A stretch of 64,000 bases of DNA, taken from contig UAVY01000002.1 of assembly GCA_900446925.1 (NCBI GenBank), positions 186,001 to 250,000 on the forward strand, given 5' to 3'. The position numbers were made by a program, and so were the translations under genes. Shown here in pieces: positions 59,641 to 64,000 of this stretch. Below the pieces are notes generated by a model. The model was not told the DNA's origin and ran no database searches. It saw only the letters and a program-made list of their open reading frames with translations. This DNA is from Citrobacter koseri (GTDB lineage Bacteria; Pseudomonadota; Gammaproteobacteria; Enterobacterales; Enterobacteriaceae). The first letter of the stretch is position 1, and each line of letters starts with the position of its first letter.

Positions 59641-60995
59641 ATGGCATTTGCGATGAAAGTAATCTCACAAGTTGAAGCGCAGCGTAAGATTCTGGAAGAA
59701 GCGGTCTCGACAGCCTTGGAGCTCGCCTCAGGCAAATCAGATGGCGCGGAAGTCTCTGTCAGCAAGACCACCGGCATCAGCGTCAGCACCCGTTATGGTG
59801 AAGTGGAGAACGTAGAATTTAATAGTGACGGCGCGCTGGGGATCACCGTTTATCACCAGAACCGTAAAGGCAGCGCGTCATCCACCGATTTAAGCCCCGC
59901 AGGCGATTGCCCGTACCGTACAGGCAGCGCTGGATATTGCTCGCTATACCTCGCCGGACCCGTGCGCGGGCGTGGCAGATAAAGACCTGCTGGCCTTTGA
60001 GGCGCCGGATCTCGACCTGTTCCACCCGGCAGAAGTAACCCCGGATGAAGCCATCGATCTGGCTGCTCGCGCGGAGCAGGCGTCGTTGCAGGCGGATAAA
60101 CGTATTACCAACACCGAAGGCGGCAGCTTTAACAGCCATTACGGCATCAAAGTGTTCGGCAACAGCCACGGCATGTTGCAGGGATATTGCTCCACGCGCC
60201 ATTCGCTCTCAAGCTGTGTCATCGCCGAAGAAAAGGGCGACATGGAGCGTGATTACGCCTACACCATTGGCCGTGCGTTAGGCGATCTGCAAACGCCGGA
60301 ATGGGTGGGCGCCGAGTGCGCGCGCCGCACGTTATCTCGCCTGGCGCCGCGCAAACTCTCGACCATGAAAGCGCCGGTGATTTTCGCGAATGAAGTGGCG
60401 ACCGGGTTGTTTGGCCATCTGGTCGGCGCGATTGCGGGCGGCTCGGTATACCGTAAATCGACCTTCCCTGCTGGATTCGCTGGGCAAACAGATTCTGCCG
60501 GAATGGCTGACCATCGAAGAACACCCGCATCTGCTGAAAGGGCTGGCCTCTTCGCCATTCGACAGCGAAGGTGTGCGCACAGAGCGTCGCGACATTGTGA
60601 AAGACGGCGTGCTGACCCAGTGGCTGCTGACCAACTATTCCGCGCGCAAACTGGGGCTGAAAAGCACCGGGCACGCGGGCGGCATCCATAACTGGCGCAT
60701 TGCCGGGCAGGGGCTGAGCTTTGAACAACTGCTCAAAGAGATGGGCACCGGTCTGGTCGTCACCGAACTCATGGGTCAGGGAGTGAGCGGCATTACTGGC
60801 GACTACTCCCGTGGCGCGGCCGGTTTCTGGGTTGAGAACGGCGAGATCCAGTATCCGGTCAGCGAGATCACCATCGCCGGGAATTTAAAAGAGATGTGGC
60901 GCAATATCGTCACCGTGGGTAACGATATTGAAACGCGTAGCAATATACAGTGTGGTTCCGTGCTGTTACCGGAGATGAAAATCGCCGGGCAGTAG
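59641..60995 (+). CDS. pmbA: TldE/PmbA metalloprotease subunit (two frame breaks)
   Basis: PmbA (TldE) pairs with TldD to form a protease that processes peptides such as microcin B17 precursor and degrades CcdA. PmbA itself lacks the metal-binding HExxxH motif, which is carried by TldD. The [16 protein letters not shown] start at 59641 gives about 450 residues. Extra C at 59895-59898 ([12 protein letters not shown]) and extra C at 60476-60478 ([14 protein letters not shown]) break the frame; correction gives a full match to E. coli, ending [11 protein letters not shown]. Confidence 0.94.
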
Positions 60996-61039
60996 CACTC
61001 GTTTGTTTTCTTTTCATAATAAAAATGAGGAAGTGAGCA

Positions 61040-61426
61040 ATGCGTAAAAACCTGTTAGCTGTTCTTGCCATATCATCCCTGGCGTTCAGTTCGGCGGTGT
61101 TTTCTGCCGATCTTGAAGACAATATGGACACGCTTAACGACAATCTGAAGGTGGTGGAAAAAACGGATAACGCGACCGAACTGAAAGACGCGTTAAGCAA
61201 AATGCGCGTCGCTGCGCTGGATGCGCAAAAAGGCACGCCGCCTAAGCTGGAAGATAAAGCCCCGGATAGCCCGGAGATGAAGGATTTTCGCCACGGTTTA
61301 GATACGCTGGTCGGTCAGATTGACGGCGCATTAAAACTGGCGAATGAAGGAAAAATCAAAGAGGCGCAAGCGGCGGCGGAAACGTTTAAAACCACCCGCA
61401 ACGCGTACCATAAGAAGTATCGTTAA
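61040..61426 (+). CDS. cybC: Soluble cytochrome b562
   Basis: A periplasmic four-helix-bundle haem protein. The signal peptide is 22 residues (cleavage VFS-ADLEDN), leaving the canonical 106-residue mature form with haem ligands Met7 and His102 (NAYHKKYR). Its physiological partner is unknown. In E. coli K-12 the gene lacks a full signal sequence, while here it is complete. Intact. Confidence 0.96.
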   Translation: MRKNLLAVLAISSLAFSSAVFSADLEDNMDTLNDNLKVVEKTDNATELKDALSKMRVAALDAQKGTPPKLEDKAPDSPEMKDFRHGLDTLVGQIDGALKLANEGKIKEAQAAAETFKTTRNAYHKKYR

Positions 61427-61760
61427 TAACGTGTGTAGGGCCGGATAAGACGCATCGCGTCGTCATCCGGCATTTCCCCTGGGGCCATAAGTAATCCCTA
61501 TTCCCGTCACACTTTTTCACATTCGGCGATCGCGCGAATGTGCTTTTTCTCATCGGTTTTTCCGCCTTTCCTTGCGACGTATGTCACAGTTTTTCAGCGA
61601 TAAATCGCCAAATCCCCCTTTTCTGTGGAACAGATCACTGTCGCCACTCGCCTTTCCACTTCGAAGTGGAAAACAACTCGCTACAAACTTTTAACCCCTG
61701 CCGTTAGTTTTTAACCCAGAGCCATTAACGGGGGTAAGACGAGTGAATAACGGAGCAGTA
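61427..61760. promoter_or_regulatory. cybC-PRD operon intergenic region
   Basis: 334 bases. A REP unit (61436-61472) and a probable terminator (CACATTCG ... CGAATGTGCTTTTT, about 61517-61547) end cybC. Further on are a perfect 20-base palindrome TTTCCACTTCGAAGTGGAAA (61653-61672), two copies of TTTTAACCC about 20 bases apart (near 61689 and 61708), and an inverted pair CCGTTA / TAACGG (61701-61706, 61726-61731). These are candidate operator sites for the following operon. Confidence 0.6.
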
Positions 61761-62084
61761 ATGAACGACATGGGGGAGCAGGTGACGGAGATCGGTGAAC
61801 TGGCCGATCGCATGCTGGCGCAGGTGTATGCCTTACTCAGCGAACATCACATCATTCCCAACGCCGTACAGGAACAAATGCTGACGTCTCATGTTCGCGC
61901 CATGGCGCACCGGTCAGGTGACCGGCGAGCCTTTTGCCGGAAGTGGATGCCAGTTTATTTGATGAAATTTCAGCCGAATCAATGGCGCTTGCCCGCGACA
62001 TCGTGGCGGCGTTTGGCAACCTTCCAGAGGAAGAAGCCTGGCTGCTGTCAGTACATTTTCGAAGTCGCGAAAGACAACCTTTAA
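61761..62084 (+). CDS. PRD-domain protein of the EF_0829 type (three indels)
   Basis: A single small PTS-regulation-domain-like protein of about 106 residues (MNDMGEQVTEIGELADRMLA ... NLPEEEAWLLSVHFEVAKDNL), without a DNA-binding or RNA-binding part. Extra bases near 61916-61918, at 61932-61935 and at 62056-62059 sum to three, so start and end share a frame while the middle is scrambled. I chose ATG 61761, which has GGAG at good spacing, over a GTG at 61743. It heads a conserved gene set with SFCGS, DUF4312, DUF4311 and DUF4310 proteins. A regulatory role is suspected but unproven. Confidence 0.78.
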   Translation: MNDMGEQVTEIGELADRMLAQVYALLSEHHIIPNAVQEQMLTSHVRAMAHRSGDRRAFCRKWMPVYLMKFQPNQWRLPATSWRRLATFQRKKPGCCQYIFEVAKDNL

Positions 62085-62094
62085 GGAGCAAAAA

Positions 62095-62457
62095 ATGGAA
62101 CAGATTACAGTCGTAATTGGCGATCGTCTGGGTAAGGGCCAGAAAGTGGCGGCAGGTGTGGAAAAAGCCGGTGGTCGTGCGGTGGTGGTGCCGGGCGTGG
62201 CGGCGGATATGAAGCTGGGCGACGTGATGAAAGCGGAAAACGCCACCTTTGGCATCTCTTTTTGCGGTAGCGGCGGCGCGGGCGCCATCACGGCGCAAAA
62301 CAAGTATGGCTACAAAGCCAAATACGGGATGCGCTCTGTGGATGAAGGCGTCACGGCTATCAACGAAGGCTGCAACGTGCTGGGGTTCGGCTTTATGGAT
62401 AAAGAAGAACTTGGCGAGCGTCTGGTTCAGGCGTGGCAGAAGAAATACGGCGCTTAA
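62095..62457 (+). CDS. Glycine-rich SFCGS family protein
   Basis: A 120-residue soluble protein with the family signature ISFCGSGGAGAITAQNKYGY at residues ~53-72 and a conserved C-terminal GFGFMDKEELGERLVQAW. The N-terminus ITVVIGDRLGKGQKVAAGVEKAGGR looks like a Rossmann-type or PTS EIIB-like strand-loop-helix with a small-residue loop, and the invariant Cys could carry a phosphate or thiol function; that is speculation. No member has a known activity. Intact, 10 bases after the PRD gene. Confidence 0.85.
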   Translation: MEQITVVIGDRLGKGQKVAAGVEKAGGRAVVVPGVAADMKLGDVMKAENATFGISFCGSGGAGAITAQNKYGYKAKYGMRSVDEGVTAINEGCNVLGFGFMDKEELGERLVQAWQKKYGA

Positions 62458-62459
62458 GT

Positions 62460-62759
62460 ATGAAAGAACAATTCACCACTACGGTGAGAGTCACCGGTAA
62501 AGGCGAAGCCAAAGCGCGCGCCTTTGCCGATGCCCTGAACCACGTTCAGGGCGCGGTGATGAAAGCATCGCCGCATATTTTATTGCGTATTGAGCCACAG
62601 GATGTGCAGGTTGTTCAAGCGCGTGAAACGGTGCGCAAAGAAGCGTTTTTATTTGTCTTTTTGCGCCGGGAAAGACGCACCTACAGCGTGGAGCTGGAAG
62701 TGACCGTCAACGTGACTGCCATCAATCTCGACAAGGTGGACTTCGTCGCGCAACGCTGA
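62460..62759 (+). CDS. DUF4312 family protein
   Basis: A 99-residue soluble protein (MKEQFTTTVRVTGKGEAKAR ... NLDKVDFVAQR) with alternating beta strands and two helices, always found next to the SFCGS and DUF4311/DUF4310 genes. The ATG at 62460 lies 2 bases after the SFCGS stop, so the two are translationally coupled. Function unknown. Intact. Confidence 0.85.
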   Translation: MKEQFTTTVRVTGKGEAKARAFADALNHVQGAVMKASPHILLRIEPQDVQVVQARETVRKEAFLFVFLRRERRTYSVELEVTVNVTAINLDKVDFVAQR

Positions 62760-62781
62760 TTCTTTATTAAAAGGCATAAAT

Positions 62782-63558
62782 ATGTTCCTGATAATATTAA
62801 TAAAATCGCTCATCATTGGTGGCCTGGTCGGCGTCGGTGTGGGCGCCGGGGCTGCACGCATGTTTCATGCGCCGACTACACAGGGTATGGGCGCGTTTCG
62901 TACATTGGGGGAACTGAACTCCTGTGAAGGAGACCCGGCTTCTCACTTCTCCTTCGGTCTGGGCTTCTTCTTCAACGCCTGGGCTTCATCCGTTGCGGCG
63001 GGTTCATTCACGCAGGATGTCGATCACCGCATCATCCCGAACTGGGGCGCGGCAGCGCTGATGATCAAAAACCGCAATGTCGGCGAGACGCTGCACGATC
63101 CGAAGAAAATGGCGATTGCCTGCGGCATCATCGGCATGATCGTCGTGACCTTCCTCAACCTTACCGCCTCTTCCGTACCGGAAGCGTTGCAGGTCACCGC
63201 CGTTAAGGTATTGGTGCCTGCGGCTAACCTGCTGGTGAATACCGTGATGCCGGTTATCTTCTGGCTGGCGGCGATCGACGCCGGGAAAAAATCAGGCTTC
63301 TGGGCCACCGTGTTTGGCGGCGCGGCGCAGCTGATCATGGGTAACGCCGTTCCGGGTCTGGTGCTGGGTATTCTGATCGGCAAAGGCGTTGAAGAGAGCG
63401 GCTGGAACCACGTCACCAAAGTGATGATGGTCGCCATTGTGGCGCTGTTTGTCCTGAGCGGCTTCTTCCGCGGCTTCGATATGAAGATGATCGAATCCTT
63501 CAATATGACCGTGCCGAACTGGCTCGAACTGATCCACGGCTCGCTCAGCGGCAAATAA
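62782..63558 (+). CDS. DUF4311 family membrane protein
   Basis: A 258-residue polytopic membrane protein with about six to seven segments: an N-terminal helix (LIILIKSLIIGGLVGVGVGA), later CGIIGMIVVTFLNLTASS, TVMPVIFWLAAIDA, AAQLIMGNAVPGLVLGILIG and VMMVAIVALFVLSGFFRGF. Conserved polar loops (RTLGELNSCEGDPASHFSFG, DVDHRIIPNWGAA) lie between them and may form a substrate site. It pairs with the following DUF4310 protein as a putative transporter. The DUF4311/DUF4310 name order follows my memory of the families. Intact. Confidence 0.82.
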   Translation: MFLIILIKSLIIGGLVGVGVGAGAARMFHAPTTQGMGAFRTLGELNSCEGDPASHFSFGLGFFFNAWASSVAAGSFTQDVDHRIIPNWGAAALMIKNRNVGETLHDPKKMAIACGIIGMIVVTFLNLTASSVPEALQVTAVKVLVPAANLLVNTVMPVIFWLAAIDAGKKSGFWATVFGGAAQLIMGNAVPGLVLGILIGKGVEESGWNHVTKVMMVAIVALFVLSGFFRGFDMKMIESFNMTVPNWLELIHGSLSGK

Positions 63559-63572
63559 CGGAGGCCATCATA

Positions 63573-64000
63573 ATGGAACAGAATAAAGGTTTTTGGTATG
63601 CCGACTGGTCGTTCCCGATCTTTGTAGGCTTGCTCTCATCCGGCGTTTTTGCCGGGACGCATATGTACTACCTGTACGGTATCGGCGCGTTTAACGAAGT
63701 GGCCTTTGTGGCAATGCTGAAAGCGGGGATGGACACCGGCGTTTACGGCGCGGTGGCCGCGTTTGGCGCAAGCTTCTTGTTTGCCCGCATTATCGAAGGG
63801 TCGCTGGTGGGGATTCTGGACATCGGCGGGGCGATCCAGACCGGCGTCGGTCTTGGGGTTCCGGCGCTGCTGCTGGGCGCAGGGATCGTTTTCCCGGTCG
63901 CTAACTTTGTCGCCTCGTTAATCACCGGTCTGGTGATTGGTCTGGCAATTGGCTACGTCATCATTCTGGCGCGTAAGTTCACCATCAATCAGAGCGACTC
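63573..64000 (+). CDS. DUF4310 family membrane protein (5' part, runs off the window)
   Basis: The first ~142 residues of a polytopic membrane protein of the DUF4310 family (MEQNKGFWYADWSFPIFVGL ... ILARKFTINQSDS). It has several Gly/Ala-rich helices (FARIIEGSLVGILDIGGAIQ, GVGLGVPALLLGAGIVFPVA). It begins 14 bases after the DUF4311 stop with GGAGG upstream. Family members are about 210-220 residues, so roughly a third is missing at the window end. Confidence 0.82.
   Translation, partial: MEQNKGFWYADWSFPIFVGLLSSGVFAGTHMYYLYGIGAFNEVAFVAMLKAGMDTGVYGAVAAFGASFLFARIIEGSLVGILDIGGAIQTGVGLGVPALLLGAGIVFPVANFVASLITGLVIGLAIGYVIILARKFTINQSD

Overview
The window is a stretch of an enterobacterial chromosome with the gene order of the 94-95 minute region of Escherichia coli: amiB-mutL-miaA-hfq-hflXKC-yjeT-purA-nsrR-rnr-rlmB, aidB, yjfN-bsmA-yjfP, the ula regulon, yjfY, rpsF-priB-rpsR-rplI, ytfB, fklB, cycA, ytfE, ytfF, qorB/qorR, cpdB, cysQ, ytfJ, ytfK, ytfL, msrA, tamA-tamB-ytfP, ppa, ytfQRT-yjfF, fbp, mpl, yjgA, pmbA, cybC. 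Protein similarity to E. coli and Salmonella, many REP/BIME repeats (core GTAGGCCGGATAAGGCG) and several gene-content differences from E. coli K-12 suggest a Citrobacter-like organism. The genus is an inference.

About 60 single-base insertions or deletions break about 33 genes, many at short homopolymers. They include genes no enterobacterium can easily lose (rpsF, rpsR, rplI, purA). Insertions outnumber deletions, and frames are often restored by a second indel a few codons later. I read these as sequencing or assembly errors, so each broken gene is given as one CDS over its full extent with the frame break noted. Some gene ends differ from the naive ORF ends for the same reason (mutL, rnr, aidB, bsmA, ulaB, ulaE, cysQ, ytfQ).

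Layout: 1-9 kb holds cell wall amidase, mismatch repair, tRNA modification, Hfq, HflX/HflKC and purA. 9-13 kb holds nitric-oxide-sensing NsrR, RNase R and RlmB. 13-23.5 kb holds aidB and the L-ascorbate (ula) regulon, with UlaR, UlaG and the divergent ulaABCDEF operon, bracketed by three small DUF1471 secreted-protein genes. 23.8-25.3 kb is a ribosomal protein operon. 25.4-35.5 kb holds transporters, NsrR-controlled ytfE, an extra chemoreceptor, an extra AraC regulator and the qorB/qorR pair. 35.6-47.9 kb holds nucleotide and sulfur metabolism, YtfK, PaeA, MsrA and the TamAB translocation system. 50.4-56.2 kb is the galactofuranose ABC transporter followed by a chemoreceptor with almost no periplasmic domain. 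56.3-61.4 kb holds fbp, mpl, darP, tldE and cytochrome b562.

Two accessory systems stand out. At 48.1-49.5 kb, where E. coli carries chpSB, an AT-rich island encodes an orphan type VI secretion Hcp with a C-terminal DUF6883 domain, followed at once by a DUF4926 protein: a candidate effector-immunity pair. At 61.7-64.0 kb begins a five-gene operon of uncharacterised families (PRD, SFCGS, DUF4312, DUF4311, DUF4310) that runs off the window.
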